This document shows, piece after piece, positions 11,401 through 24,000 of a DNA stretch of 64,000 nt. Below the pieces are notes generated by a model. The model made no database searches. It saw only the letters and a program-made list of their open reading frames with translations, and was not told the origin of the DNA. Position 1 is the stretch's first letter. The number at the start of each line of letters is the position of its first letter. Source of the stretch: Protonemura montana (Eukaryota; Arthropoda; Insecta; Plecoptera; Nemouridae); assembly GCA_947568835.1 (NCBI GenBank), contig OX387603.1, positions 17,074,651 to 17,138,650 of the forward strand, in the 5' to 3' direction. Both the position numbers and the translations under genes were made by a program.

Positions 11401-14139
11401 TTGTCAATCGTTCAGGTTAGCATAAGTAAAAATTAATTAGTCGTAAATGCGAGTAATCTGCGAGAAAGAACGGTAGAAAATTTCTTATTACTCAAGATGG
11501 TGACTCCACCTATAAGCATCCTCTAATTTGTGTCAGTAATTAATTAATTCGGTGGCCATTTTTCGCGAAGACAGTTTAGTTGCATTCCCGAAACATTATT
11601 ACAACAATCGTAACTATCGTAACTCGTTAAAGTTTAGCAGCTTCTTGCTTGAAAGTTCCATTCAGTTATCTTCTCTAGCCATTTGGTTTCCTGAGAGTAA
11701 ATCCAGCTACTACTCATTTGTCTACTTTTTATGCCAGCCATCAGAACGAAATGAGGTCTCGATTAATGACAATGGCCACATTCACCTATTCTCATTATAG
11801 TCAATGATGCATCCTCTCTCTACCCAAGACAACAACGTCACCGAAGTTTCAATTATTTATCAGCCATCTGCCTCCCGGCCCTATGACGAGACGCCACGAC
11901 CCCAAAGGCGACGTCCGACGCCACCCATCGAGGGCTCGCCGCCAAGGAATGCCGCGCCGAGAGTGAGTTTCGGCCTTTCGGGTGTCACGAGGAAAGTAAC
12001 ACCGATGGTAACACCGTCGAGGCCGAGGTCACTGGCCCCGGGTTCACTCGTTGGCCACAACAACGCCCCCTCTCCCTCGTCATACCTGTTGACCGTTCCT
12101 TAGTGCCCAGGGCCATCTGATGGGATTAGGATCCCTGGCCAAACGTCCCGAATGGATCTTTAAGAGATTTCTGGAATATTGGTCTCCAAATCATAAACAC
12201 TATTTTTATTTTGTGATGGCGTTGGTCATGAAACGACTGACGATCCCACAACTTTTTTCCTGGAAGAAAATGCATGTGGGTGATTGAGGAGACCGGGAAT
12301 ACTATGAGGATTCTGGAGGGCTGGAGCTACCGGGGATAAAGTCGACGTACCTCTCAGAGAAGTCCCCCTCCCATTTCTAGCGACAAATACGGCCTTGAGC
12401 TAAGGAAATACCGCGTAGTAGGACGTTATAACTTGTCAAGCCAAGAATCAAACACGATACCCATTGAGAAGCGAGCCTTCCCGATGACCACACCGGAGTG
12501 CGGATGAGTGGAAATCAGTGGCGGAAGACGAGTCATCTTCATCTTGAGGTCATTGCCTTCAATGAACGGAACCTCTCACTCTCCCTGTCTCACTCTCCCT
12601 CTCTCTCGCTCTTGTGCCGGCATACGAATTATGAAAGGTGGACATCGCATGTTGGACATAGATAGGTGGACGTCTTAAGCTGGACATTGTTAGTTGGACC
12701 TCATAATGTGGAAATTGAAAATGGGAAAATTGGTCACCGGTAGTTTAGCGAGAAAAATAATGGAAAGACAGTGATAGACAATGAACTGGACGCTTAGCAA
12801 GTACCAATGTGAATAGACTTCGCACTCGTGTGAAGTGACAACGAATGTAAGACGGCATTGCAGACATTTAGCCATGTATGAATCGAAGACAGTTTAAATC
12901 ATGTTGCGGTATGGAGGTCGTAGTAAACCATTTGACAAAACCCTTAAGTGGCAGTCGAGAAAACTGTCACGTAAAGGAGTTCCCTATACGACAGAGACTT
13001 GAAGCGTGTGTGACTTTGCGGATGTTTTTGGTGACGGCTAGAGCACCGCGGTGTCTCGGGAAGCGTCGCTTCAAAGCTTCGCGTTTCTGAGCGTCCTATC
13101 CAAGCGTCGGAGGATCAACCACGATGACCGGGAAAAGTGGGAGCAGGAAGCAAGGAAGGAACCGGTCGGCCCGATATGGCTCACACCGTGCGAACGACAA
13201 CCCGACAGCGCTTGCGCCACTGACCCAGTGGCGAGGGGTCACTGGGGCTCGACGTGAGCCTGGGGTCGAACCAGCAGCCTTCTGCTCGGTGTGTGACACA
13301 GTGCGATGTTGGTTGGTGCTTTGGAAATGTTTGCAGTCGTAGAGATAGGCTTACTGATCGGGTTAGTTCATAGGTGGATGTGTTTTAGTCGTATTTCAGT
13401 TACTATTGAGAAGGGTAGTTTTTGTGTGAAGGCATGGTATCTGCACTCAGCTAGGGCGAAACATTGGATCATCAACTCTGCTTAGTGCTCTCATGTAAAA
13501 TGAAACGCAGTAACGATTTCTAATCTAGATGTCAACTATTTCAATCGGCAAAAATAACTGTCTGCTTTTTTTTTTTTAAACCGTAGGACAGTATAGGAAT
13601 CTCTGCATCCAACGACCACAAAGCAACATCACGAAATATTTAGTGCAACGAAACCTTAGACTTAGCACGAAACATCAACAAGTCGGAATAAGACGTTCAA
13701 AGCGTCTTTTCAGCGAATCGTTTTCGAAAATATTACAACTCGTTTGTCAATCTACCTGTTGAGACGGCTGAATTCATTTGTCAAAATCCAAACAGACTAT
13801 TTTGCAATGGGATCACACATGGCTAGCCCTGAAATAGTTTCAAAGACTTCTAACAAGAAATGTCAACAGCCGAGCTCACAGATCTGGGCCAGTTAGTCAC
13901 GAAGCCCGCCCTCCGTCACCCCCTCTGTAAACTCACACACACACAAAACATCGTCCGATGGTCCATGTGCTGAACCCATCCACCAATTCGAGTCACCCCA
14001 CACGTCGCCACACCGACCACCAACCTGAGAAAAAGCTCGACGCCAACGATTCCGTATCCTGGGGCGCCGCGACGGCGACGACGCTGGCGACGCTGGCTGC
14101 GCAGAGCAGCAGAAGCAGGATGCGTCGCGGATTCGGCAT
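2480..14139 (-). CDS. mas: Masquerade, five-knot CLIP serine protease homolog (catalytically dead)
   Basis: Nine exons, transcribed right to left: 14139-14025, 7887-7664, 7174-7105, 6745-6349, 5948-5578, 4722-4341, 3979-3702, 3257-3103, 2647-2480. All phases agree and give 719 aa. Residues 1-23 are a signal peptide. Five cysteine-knot (CLIP-like) domains, C-x3-C...CC, lie near residues 53-83, 140-170, 225-254, 309-342 and 378-411, separated by Thr/Pro/Ala-rich linkers. The trypsin-like domain starts after R474 (RVVGG). His516 (AAHC) and Asp568 (DNDVALL) are kept, but the nucleophile is Gly667 (GDGGGPL), so no proteolysis is expected. Drosophila masquerade has the same five-knot layout and the same Ser-to-Gly change, and acts extracellularly in muscle attachment and axon guidance; related homologs act in immunity. 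ATG 14139 was chosen because it gives a clean signal peptide; an in-frame upstream ATG exists at 14262. A minus-strand AATAAA is at 2424-2419. Confidence 0.92.
7912..8310 (+). mobile_element. 5S-rRNA-derived SINE, copy 1
   Basis: The head matches the internal promoter part of 5S rRNA: GTTAAGCAAC at 7952-7961 and TGGATGGGTGACC at 7981-7993, in the order and spacing of 5S boxes A and C. The body continues with AGCAACTTCATTCG, TTGTACCGTCCTT, TTTGACAGGAGTA and TGCCGGCACC, and reaches a TTCATCATCATCCTCAT stretch. The tail is an AATC-type repeat (CTAATCAATCTAATC near 8295). The same blocks occur in the same order in the minus-strand copy at 16605-17030. The element sits in mas intron 1, with its head about 25 bases from the exon 2 acceptor. 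Its ends are approximate. Confidence 0.75.
8311..14024 (-). other. Remainder of mas intron 1
   Basis: This is the largest mas intron. It is mostly AT-rich non-coding sequence. GC-richer islands lie near 9900-10130, 10740-10990, 11880-12110 and 13040-13330. The 11801-11962 island has an acceptor, an open frame and a consensus donor on the plus strand and is treated under findings. The others show no recognisable protein, RNA gene or matched repeat within this window. Confidence 0.5.
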
Positions 14140-15871
14140 CGTATGTGCGCTCACTTCGACTGCGCGCTCGCAACTGGCCGTGACCGCTGCGTCGAGTCTC
14201 ACGCGAAGACAGCTTGTCTTAGCTGGCAACGTCGCAGTCCGCCGAAGATCGGCCATCGGCAACGGCCGGTCTGCGAATCACACTCCCCTTTGACCCAGGT
14301 TGGTGCAGGTGTGTTTACATCGCTCCTGGTGACCAGAGATCCTGGCGCCTATGGTTTATGACGGTCAATTTGACTTCGGATCTTGTGATTTCAATGCCTG
14401 GTTGGACGACTCTGTTGTACATTTTGGCTAATTTTGTTCTGTTTTTGCGGTTTTTGGTCAATACAAAGGCAAACTATAACCTAAGCACCAACGAGGATTT
14501 ATGGATTTCAACCGATGTTGGCTAAAATAACATGTTCCACAAAGGAGTAAGTTATCATAACCCCGGAATTAAATTTTACTGCCACGGTAATCACCCCTGA
14601 AAATCAGTGTTACTGGCTTGTTACATTTTAACCCCAAAAGGTAAGCGTTGAGACTATATTGATGATCAAAGTCGCTGGTGATTTCAATGCGCCAATGGTC
14701 TTCATTGACCCAATTACTTGGATCCTGAGGTCCCAGTTCTGTCATGTCTGTCCTGTAGATAAAGTATGGACGTCCATCATTGCAGAAACGAAATCGACGC
14801 CATCTTATGTAAATTAAGCTCTCCCACCACGATAATTAGCCCCTCATTGAAATTTGATTTGTAGGTGCCCCACACCTCCGAACTTGGGTCGAAAGTCGCC
14901 TGAAGCTGCAAGTAGGGAATGGAATACTTGGAATTGTCACACCGACGCCAATCCGACGCGTGAATCCTAGGCGTCGTTACGTCGCGATATAGCCTCGACG
15001 CCCAGGGCCGACCGTGGAACGGGTCCCGGACCGGTTCGCTAGCAGCAGGGGTCAGCGTCCGACCTCGCGGACCGGCGTCTCGCGTCGGGAGGTAGTGAGG
15101 GGAAGGGGGACAGGAGGCGTCGCTGCTCGCGATCTGCCTGAACGGCAGTGCAGCGCAAACCTCTGAACGACGACAATCGCCCGCAAAAGACGGGCAGAAT
15201 CTTACGTGTGTGTTCGCTCAGTGAGTATGTCCATGTGAAGGTGTTTTGGGGTGCAGAATGGAGGGTGTGGAGGAGATTTATAAGTTTTTTTTTGTCGTTT
15301 TTCGAATTCATTTTTGCTCAAGACGAGGAATTAGTCAAGGATGACGGCTTTTGGCGTCGTGCGCCGAGCAATTTAAAGGCCAAGAACTAATTGGCGCCAT
15401 ACTGCAGAGGAATTGTCATCGCAGTCAAACTTTTTTCAATTTATTCCAATTATTACAAGTGATCGAGGCAAGTAAGAAAGCTCTTTTTGTCGGGCACCAG
15501 AGGCAAAATTAACGAGACGCCATTTTTTTTAGTTTGTGTAAACAAAAATGTTCGGCGCCTTATAAACAATTTGCAACTTTCAGCGAGATATTGTGCTACA
15601 TGTCTTTTATCGAAATCAGTTCAGCCGGTTCAGCATATCATTTTTGACATAATTTAATGCAGAAATGCTTTGGGTCGACCTTGATGAGACAGGTGTGGTC
15701 TAAAAATAGCGCCAAGCGTGGCTATCCCACCTAAAAAGTATTTTAGTTATCATTCGAAATTTGCCACCAAATTAACATGACATGAATTAACATTTTGGCA
15801 GCACGTGACAAAGCAAAGCAAAGAAACAAAACAACAAAGTACGAGAGGAAGTAAAACACTCTGTGCCGAGG
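14140..15871. other. Intergenic, mas 5' flank and CpG-rich stretch
   Basis: The region lies between the mas start and the promoter of the CLIP-only gene. It contains two GC/CpG-rich patches, 14140-14300 (likely mas 5'UTR or promoter) and about 14930-15200. No coding exon with a recognisable product is seen in either patch. Confidence 0.4.
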
Positions 15872-16047
15872 TATAAAAATATGTCAGCCTATTGTCGATC
15901 ACAAGAGCGTGCTGGAGCTCGGTACCAACAATTATAAGGGGTACATAAACGTCTTGTGATTGCGACGAAGGGGGTACAGCGAGATCTCTGTGTCACTGTT
16001 GCCTCGGCCGGCGTCTCATCGCGAACGGTATCTTAACCCAGATTGAG
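15872..16047 (+). promoter_or_regulatory. Putative promoter and 5'UTR exon of the CLIP-only gene
   Basis: A consensus TATAAAAA at 15872-15879 is followed about 30 bases later by a plausible start region (around 15903). A GC-balanced stretch then ends at a strong donor, GATTGAG|GTGAGC (exon end 16047). Splicing to the acceptor at 17169-17170 would place the ATG at 17183 twelve bases into the next exon. This is inferred from signals only. Confidence 0.4.
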
Positions 16048-16604
16048 GTGAGCATATGATCGCCCCCCTCCCCTCTTCCGCCATTTTGCCAAACTTCCAA
16101 CTGACACTGGCCGCGCGGCATTCCAAGTAGTATTGACAACCAGTCATGTTTAATTCTTTTCATACTAATGATCCGTCAATAATGAATGCAAAGTGCTTTA
16201 CACGTGGAACGTTGTATGCTGTAAGACAATGCCAATTAGAACCCGCTACTCGAATTATTCGTGCTGTTCTAGATTCAAATCAAGAATGAAGTTGGCGTAC
16301 CGATTTACAACTAGGTTCTGGTTGTGCTGGGTGGAATTTCTATGTACAGCCCACCTTTAGCTTATTTTTTTGAGAAGGAGAAGTAGACATGAGTCTAAAA
16401 ACCATCATAAAGGATATCAATGGTTCAGGTCGAATGTGTGGTTTTTTACAGAGGCCAGAAGCAGTCCAGTATTCGGTTTTCTGAAAATAGCAAAATCAAA
16501 TTGATTTGTAAAGAAAATATCCACAAACTGTTGAATTTATACACCATATACCTAAATTCCGGTGTTACGAGCCAAAATATTCAAACAATGCAATGCATTT
16601 TGCT

Positions 16605-17030
16605 TGATTGATTGATTATTGTGGCTTAACGACACACTATTTTGACAAATGGCCTCACTGGTATACTGGTGTCGCATAATGAGCGGATGATTATGAGGAT
16701 GATGATGAACCTAACCTAGCCTCAAAGGGAGGAGGGGAAACCCGGTGCCGGCACGTAGCCTACTCCTGTCAAATAGCACCGGCTTCAAGTCCCTTCCGAA
16801 GGACGGTACAACGCGAAAATCAGGATTCGTCCATAAATCCACGCTGTCGAGAGGTTGATGAGCAAGGCGAATGAAGTTGCTGTACTAACTTCCGTCCCTC
16901 CAGCCTCTCTCCCGAACAGAATTGGGCATGTGTATGATGGTCACCCATTCAATGCCCGACTCAACGCAGTGTTGCTTAACCCCGGTGATCTCACGAGAAC
17001 CGGTGTTTCCAACATGCCAAACCGTTCGGT
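16605..17030 (-). mobile_element. 5S-rRNA-derived SINE, copy 2
   Basis: This is the minus-strand copy of the element at 7912-8310, and the better preserved. Reading on the minus strand, the head has AAACACCGGTTCTCGTGAGA, GTTAAGCAAC (16980-16971) and GAATGGGTGACC (16950-16939), as in 5S rRNA. The shared body blocks (AGCAACTTCATTCG, TTGTACCGTCCTT, TTTGACAGGAGTA, TGCCGGCACC) follow. It ends in an AATC repeat (16619-16603). It lies in the presumed 5'UTR intron of the CLIP-only gene. A target-site duplication was not obvious. Confidence 0.8.
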
Positions 17031-17182
17031 CATTTTTCTTATCTAAAGGAAAGAGGTTGACGGTTTTCAAAATGTTAGCTCATGTGTTTATATAGTTGGT
17101 CCAATTCGAACATTCGTCCGCCTTACGTTGAAATGTATTATACGATGAGTTTTTCTACTCTTTGTTTCAGCAGCTCCGACAG

Positions 17183-18128
17183 ATGTCGCTGCGCGTCGCC
17201 GCTGCGCTGGCGCTCCTGGTGGCCGTTGGTGATGGCTTGCCCATCGTTGACCCGGGTTAGTTTTACCATCCTAATTGATTTCAGCACAACGAGGTGATAC
17301 ATATTTGGAGACTAGATCTTCTTATGCCTGGCACGATGACAACTCTGAGAGCTGTGAAATGTTACTACATACACTCACAGCGCACGACTAACCCAGTATA
17401 TCTGCACAGGCCTGTTCGTGATCATGGGCGTGAGCACTTGTGGCAACGGCGACGGCTACTGTCTGCTCGGCACCGACTGCACCCTAGACGACGACTTTGC
17501 CCCAGACGTGCTCGGAGGTCACTGCGATGGTTTGCGAAACGCCTTCACCCCAAGTGCCCCCTTTATTTGCTGTCGGTACAACGCCAAACCCGGAAACGCC
17601 TCGACGACGACGAAGCCGACGACGACCGACGCCGAAGTGGTTACGACGACGATCACCACACTGAAGTCGGCGTCTCCTGCGATTAATACGTCGACGACGA
17701 CATCTACCGTGAAAACTACGACAACGCTGTCTTCGGATGCTGAACAGGATTGGTCGCCGATTTCAGGTCCTTTCCCGGTCTTCGGTCAAGACGTGAAAGA
17801 AGTCGAGCTGGATGTCAGCATTCCTGTTGGTTACAGGCCTGTCGCTTCAACGACCACTTCCGGTTTCGTTGAAACACTGAAAGCTGCTGATCCGTCCGGT
17901 CTTTTAGATTCTTTAGTGGGAGACGATAGCACTGGGTTTGAGGATACTTCCGTTTCAGAAGCGCTCTCTGGCTCCGCGGGGTCTTCTGTGTCGACGAAAA
18001 CTTCTGATCCTGGAATTATCTTTGGGTTTGAGGACGAATCAGCCGTAGATCCTGCCACGAGGGAACGTTGGCTTTTGGGAAGATTGAGGAAAAGACACGA
18101 GATAGAACGGGTGGAAATCGCTCAGTGA
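17183..18128 (+). CDS. Secreted CLIP-like, Thr/Ser-rich protein without protease domain
   Basis: Two exons, 17183-17255 and 17410-18128 (TGA), join in phase 1 and give 263 aa. Residues 1 to about 18 are a signal peptide. Six cysteines (35, 42, 48, 63, 78, 79) follow the CLIP order C-x6-C-x5-C-x14-C-x14-CC, including a GHCDGLRNAF segment. A long Thr/Ser-rich, probably O-glycosylated region follows. The C-terminus is charged with a possible processing site (RLRKR). No trypsin domain follows: the frame ends cleanly and an AATAAA lies at 18618-18623. Similar knots occur N-terminal to some arthropod CLIP proteases, so this could be a protease cofactor or a gene that lost its catalytic half. I cannot name an ortholog. 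Its neighbours, mas and a CLIP protease, suggest one family cluster. Confidence 0.8.
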
Positions 18129-19876
18129 TGTCTTTGACCATCCTTGAATTTGTAAGATACTATAGCGAATAGGCCTTCGGAGTTTCAGTAAGATATTCGC
18201 CGATTTATTTTCAAGAATATGAATGGCTGCTTACCAATTTTTGAACGCCGCATGTTGCCCTTAAATCTTACGGGTAAGATATTCTAGGTTTGCACTGTTA
18301 TCTTGTATCATTCTTGGAAATGAGCGTGTATCGAGCTATAATTATGCGAGCTGTGAGCATATATCATGTGTAAAATACCTGTATACGAGTTTTGCACTCA
18401 AAGAGATAGCATCCCAAGAAGCTGACTAGCAATATGCGAAACGAAAAGAAACTGAAATAGAGGCAAGGCAGATCTGGTTTTTCCTCGAAAGCGATGAAAG
18501 CTGAATTCTTTCAAAGATGACACATTTTCAGGGACGTCGATCACATAATTTAATTAATAACTATTTGAGTGATACTTAACTAATATATGTATGTATCTCA
18601 TTCTCTTAATCTAAGTTAATAAATGTATTTACTTAAAACTTTTTTTAAAACTGTTTTTTTTTTCTGTAGCTTAGTTACTAATTTCATGTTATTTCATCGA
18701 TAACGATTAAGGAATAGGGTGTGGAATGAAGAATTCGTACGGGAATAGTTCAGAAAACTTACATTTTCCTATAGCAATAGTTAGAATCTTTGGTAATAAT
18801 TTTCACGGGGTCATTCACAAAATGGGTCGGACCATGCCGATGTTCTTTGCAAGATAGGTATAGGTATAGGACAGTAGGTCGGTTACATTACATCGTTCTT
18901 GTTTACCTTATGCACTGTTATACCTGTTATCGAGTTAAAATATAATATTTGAAGTCGAATCGATGCAATTTTTGGGAAAGTTTTACCATACCTGAAGAAT
19001 GACATCAAATTGCACTAAGCACAGGTAGTGTGTTTTGCGTTATATCTGTGTATATAGGGTCAGCTTGTATGTACGGCCAACGACATCTGGTTATGCAACG
19101 GATTTGCGGAACTCCCCACAATTAAAGTTTCTTGATATTTGCATGTTGTCATATGACTGATGATGATTACGTAAAACGAATGAATATTTAGTGTGCTGTC
19201 GATATGACAGTTACGTTTAGGTAACACTTTTATCTCCCAATTAAATCTCTTTAAGGAAATAGTTCCATTTCAGGCATTTGCGCATTCAAAAACTTGGTTC
19301 AGCCTGGAAAACTTACTTCCAAGAGGAATGAGTCATTATACCAAACAAATGCCGCCTTAATAACTGGTTAACTCCAGTTATTTTAAACTGTAAACATGTT
19401 TCGTAGTAAACATAGTATAGTAGTGCGTCGTTGAACAATACATACATCGCGAAAGGCAAAATTCCTCTTAAGCCTCTTATAGTTCCGTCACGCCATCCAA
19501 TGATATGCGTCGTTAAATACCGGCGCCTTTTCATGACCAGCCTTTTATTTATTACAGTGACTTACTAGATTCTCCAGACGCTATACTTTCACTTACCATT
19601 TCTCCAAACATTCTGCTCCTGTCTACAATCTCAACGCCAGGAACTCCTAAGCTGTGACCTTGGTCTCTTCTCCCTAACCCTTTTTTACCTCTGACTCCCC
19701 ACACACCCTTAGGCACCCCGTCGCGACCTTGGCCGGGTAGACGTCGAGGGAAGAGAGAGAGAGAGTGTTCGTCTTCTCGCACTGGGTGGGGGGGAATTTC
19801 ACTTTCCACAGCTTGCCGAGCGGAAGTGGGTCAACTCTCAGTGCAGCCTGTGGACTCGTGCAGAGCTGACTGCGCC
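18129..19876. other. 3'UTR and intergenic sequence
   Basis: It holds the 3'UTR of the CLIP-only gene (AATAAA 18618-18623) and then AT-rich intergenic sequence. A short GA-run lies near 19752-19770. No other gene is seen. The stretch just before 19877 becomes GC-richer and may be promoter for the first exon suggested under findings. Confidence 0.4.
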
Positions 19877-21002
19877 ATGGCCGACCGACGACGACGACGC
19901 CACCGAGAGTTTCAAGGTACGTGACATTGGAAGGCGTCGATTAGGAGGGCGCTCACTGACAGCGAAGATCACGCGTCGATGGCGCATGGTATTGTGGTAC
20001 TCTTTCTGTTGTCTTCAAATCGTACTTATCTGTTTGCCTTCCTGAAGGATTCCTCTTCAATGTCGTTGTCAAATCTTATTTATCGCCATCTGCAAATTCA
20101 GTTCATCTTTCTTAAAACAGTTATGCAGATGCTTAATGACAGCAAAGGGTTGTCAAAAAGTCTTTAAAGCGATGTCGCGATTCATAACTCCCGGAAAAGA
20201 TAATTGAATGCCTTATCAGAGCACAGGATCATCAACAACAAAAATTCCCACCCAGGGTCCTTCGAGGCGTCGATTGAAGCGAGTCGTCCTCAAGACGCCT
20301 TCAAACATGAAATAATTTTCAAAGTTGTCACCGCCGATACCATCGCCAGAGTAGCGCTTCGCACTTAGTTTTAGGATTCGTTAACTTTAAAAAAATAAAC
20401 GGGGAAAATCAGGTTGTGTTTCCTATGAGAGATTTTGAAGCGATTCGTTTGAAAAATCATTTTTCTATGCCTTTGTAAGATTACAAAGTAATAGTCCCGT
20501 CTAAAACTGGCCTTCCTCTCCCTGAAAACTTCCTATAACATAAACGAGGTGGTCTTTCCTCATCCCTACGACGATGTATTAGCTATCTGAAAATCCAGGG
20601 TCTTTGTTTTGTCAGAGATTGATCAAAGTCGGAGGTAACGTCTCCCCTACTTTCTTTGTTACGACACTGGGGTAGAAATGTGAGGTAACCTGTCACCAAG
20701 GGCCCGGGTTCATGCCCTGGCTTTACCACTTGCCGGGGATTCCCCAACACTTTCTCCAGTCGGTATATCCTGCATTCACCGAGGTCCTTGAGTCACCGAA
20801 ACCAAATGTTGACCCTAGGGCTGGTTACTTCTGACTTCTAAACCTAATGAATGTCGGTTCAAGCTTGTATCAAACCCACGCAGAGTAAAAGCTGCCTTAA
20901 GAAAATGAAATTCATACTCTAACAAAATTAAACTGATCCATTATCTCACTTATCTACACGAGACATGCTCGTGTACACACAAGCGTGGCGCCAAATGAGA
21001 AA

Positions 21003-24000
21003 ATGCTTTCTTCAGTTACAGTTTTCGTTCTCCACGCTGCGCTGTGCGCAGCTTTATGCGCAGCATTCTGCGCAGCAATTACCGTAAATGCTCAGCACTC
21101 CGCTCAAAGAAGACGCGTTGGTAAGTCACGAAAGCTAAGGATATCTTCTATCGAATCTTTCTCTTCCCTTTCTTCCTTTCTCTTCCTCTCTTTCTCTCGA
21201 TCTCGTTACGCAACGGCCTCCCACGCGGGACTCCAAGTCACCACTTCCTTTTCGGCGCGTTCACTTTCTTCGCCATCTCCAGGCGTCTATATAGTGACCC
21301 GGTGACCCACTTGAACGCCCCCACAGAACCGTGACACTTTCTCGATGGCCCGGGTTCGATCCCCGCGTGTTGCTACCTTGTTTTCCTCTCATTGTCTTTG
21401 TGTCGACGGGCTGCCAGTGCCCCTATTCCAGCTGCCCACTAGCGCAGTTAAATGTTATGATAATTGCGCTGAACGATTTATTGAAATGGTAATAATAATT
21501 GTATAGGTTAAGCCGTGAAAGAAAATAAGGACGTTTGTGCCCACTGTCACAATATCTAAAACCCTAAATTGCCAAAACACCTCCACACACAACCAATCCC
21601 CTTTAGCCTGTAATCTAACTGCCACTAAACCCACCTGTGAATTCCCAACGTTCGTGCTCTGGGAATATAAATGGATTGCCTTCTTGAACTGATCCGCACA
21701 TGTACAAGATGTATAAGATTTGCATTGTTAGAACCAACTAAAGGTCTTACTCGCCAAGAGAAATTGGAGACAGTGCTTACACCGCTGAGCTTTTAGGCTC
21801 GTGCGCCGCTGAAAGGAGAAAGAGTGTCACTGTCGTCTTGCATGATCCGTTTAGTCACCTATCAGTGCAAGACTCACAAAGCAAAACAACATGATCGAGT
21901 CACTCTCTTTGTCTCAATTGATTGCTTGACAACTCAGAAGCGTGAACAAGATACATTGCGTTTTCACCTGACAAGTGGTTAGTTAGTGACAAAACTTAAC
22001 ATGCATTTATACAAATTGTTGACCGACAGCTTGCAAATTGAGTTCACTTTCAAATTGTGACCTTCTCTTAATGCTGTGTACGTTAAGTTAGGTTAGATTA
22101 AGCATGGATCGCCAGATTAATCGGTGTGTCTCAACCCTCCAGACAGTGACTGGGAGGATTCCGCCGATTGGGAGTCAACTCCCAAAGGCGATGACATGGA
22201 AGGTGGACGCCACCTCCTCGATGGGGCCGGACGACGCGAGACCCTGGCTACTATCAGCGAGACACTCGGCGCCCTGAACACCGTGGGACGCTACTTGGTG
22301 AACATGACAAGGGGCGAGCCGGACCGGTCCGGAGACGGCGAAGACGTCCCGTACAACGCGCTCTACACGATCAGCAAGAACGTTTTGGGGCGCAATGTGA
22401 CTGACTCGCTAGCGCCGCTCGTGCGGGTAGCGATTCCTCAGGTACTACAACTGACATTTAAGTTTTAACTGTATTGCCTACTATGAAGGATTGGATAAGG
22501 GATGTCTATTCTTTTGAAGCTGCATTTATAATTTGGTGCAATGCCATGACCAGTACGTTCACAACGGTGGCCATTGACAGAAGTAACTTACAGTAGAATC
22601 TCTCTAGATATCACTCGAGGGATCTTTTTAAATCATCTCTTCAGAATCTGAGCATCTATAATTAGCCGAACTAACGAGCCACCTTTCCATTTTTGATTTT
22701 CCAAATTTTGATTTTACTTGCAATTTTACAAGATTAGTAAAGCGGGCATGTCAGAGATTACTTCTTTGCTGTTCAAGCGGAGTTTGGGAAGTAGAACTAC
22801 TCGGGTTAGTTCATCATATTCGAAGCATTCCGACATTTTTTGGTGGTTTTCTCACTCCTACTCCCTGCCATCTCTGTTGTCTGGGCATGGATTTGACGTT
22901 GCCATAACTTGATGGCGTCCTCCCCAGGGATCTGACGGCAAAGTGGTCGCTGGTGTTGACAACTCAGGGGTGCCAAGTGCCCGGCAGTGCACAACGCCTG
23001 GTGGCGGTCCTGGGCGATGCGACGATCTAAGCAGCTGTCCACAGCTTCTGCTGGACCTGTCTTCTCTGCGCGACTCGATCTGCTTCAAGAGTCTCTTCGT
23101 GCCCGGCGTTTGCTGCCCGCACACTGTCAACCAAGCGCAGTGAGTTAACAAAGGAAAGAGGTGTTTTCATCCAGTACATATCGTTGATTTCTCATTAGGA
23201 ACAGGTGACATAATAAAAGGAAAAATATGACAAGTTATGGAGCTCTTCTAGCTGAAAAGAAAGGCAAGGAAATTTATGGAAATTCATTCCCATCCTAAGG
23301 ATGTATGCTCTTTTACCAATTCTTGATTATTTTTCAGCGAATGCATTTTAGATAACCAAAGGCCACCATTATAAGCATAGCTGTTCCTTTACTCCTTTTT
23401 CTTGGCGCAATTAAAACCCAGTGCATTTCTTTAAATGTCAATACAAGAGAAGAAGACAGCCAAGAAGGTTTCTTTTTTGATCTTTACTGCAGATGCATTT
23501 AGAAGCGTAGACAATGACAACTTTGGAGGAGGTACTCATGAGTCGTGACAGGTTCCGTGCTTTTTACCAACTTCAAACATAGTCTAGTGGAATCTAATGG
23601 ATTTGTCTGGGGTGTTGATTTTGTGTTTGTCCTTTGGAGACCGGTGACGTCGCGACCGCCGCAGAAGCCGACGATACTGCGTCCGGTCACCACACGACGA
23701 CCCACGCTGTTGCTGACCACCGCTCGGACCACCACTGCTCGGCCCACCACTCCTCGCCCCACAGCAGTTGCCTTGCCACCACTGGCATCGCAGGACGATG
23801 ATGGTACGTGTACGGTCACAACTTGGATCACATCATCGGTCATAATGTCAGTCAAATGGGGTGTGAGGATTGATACTTAATGGAAAATTATATCAATGGG
23901 TTTGCTGTCAGCTGACCATCTGCATTGCTTGGTTTTGAAAGATATGAAGACATGAAGGCTGGTGCCGAGAATATGAGCACCCATTAATCGAGCGATGAGA

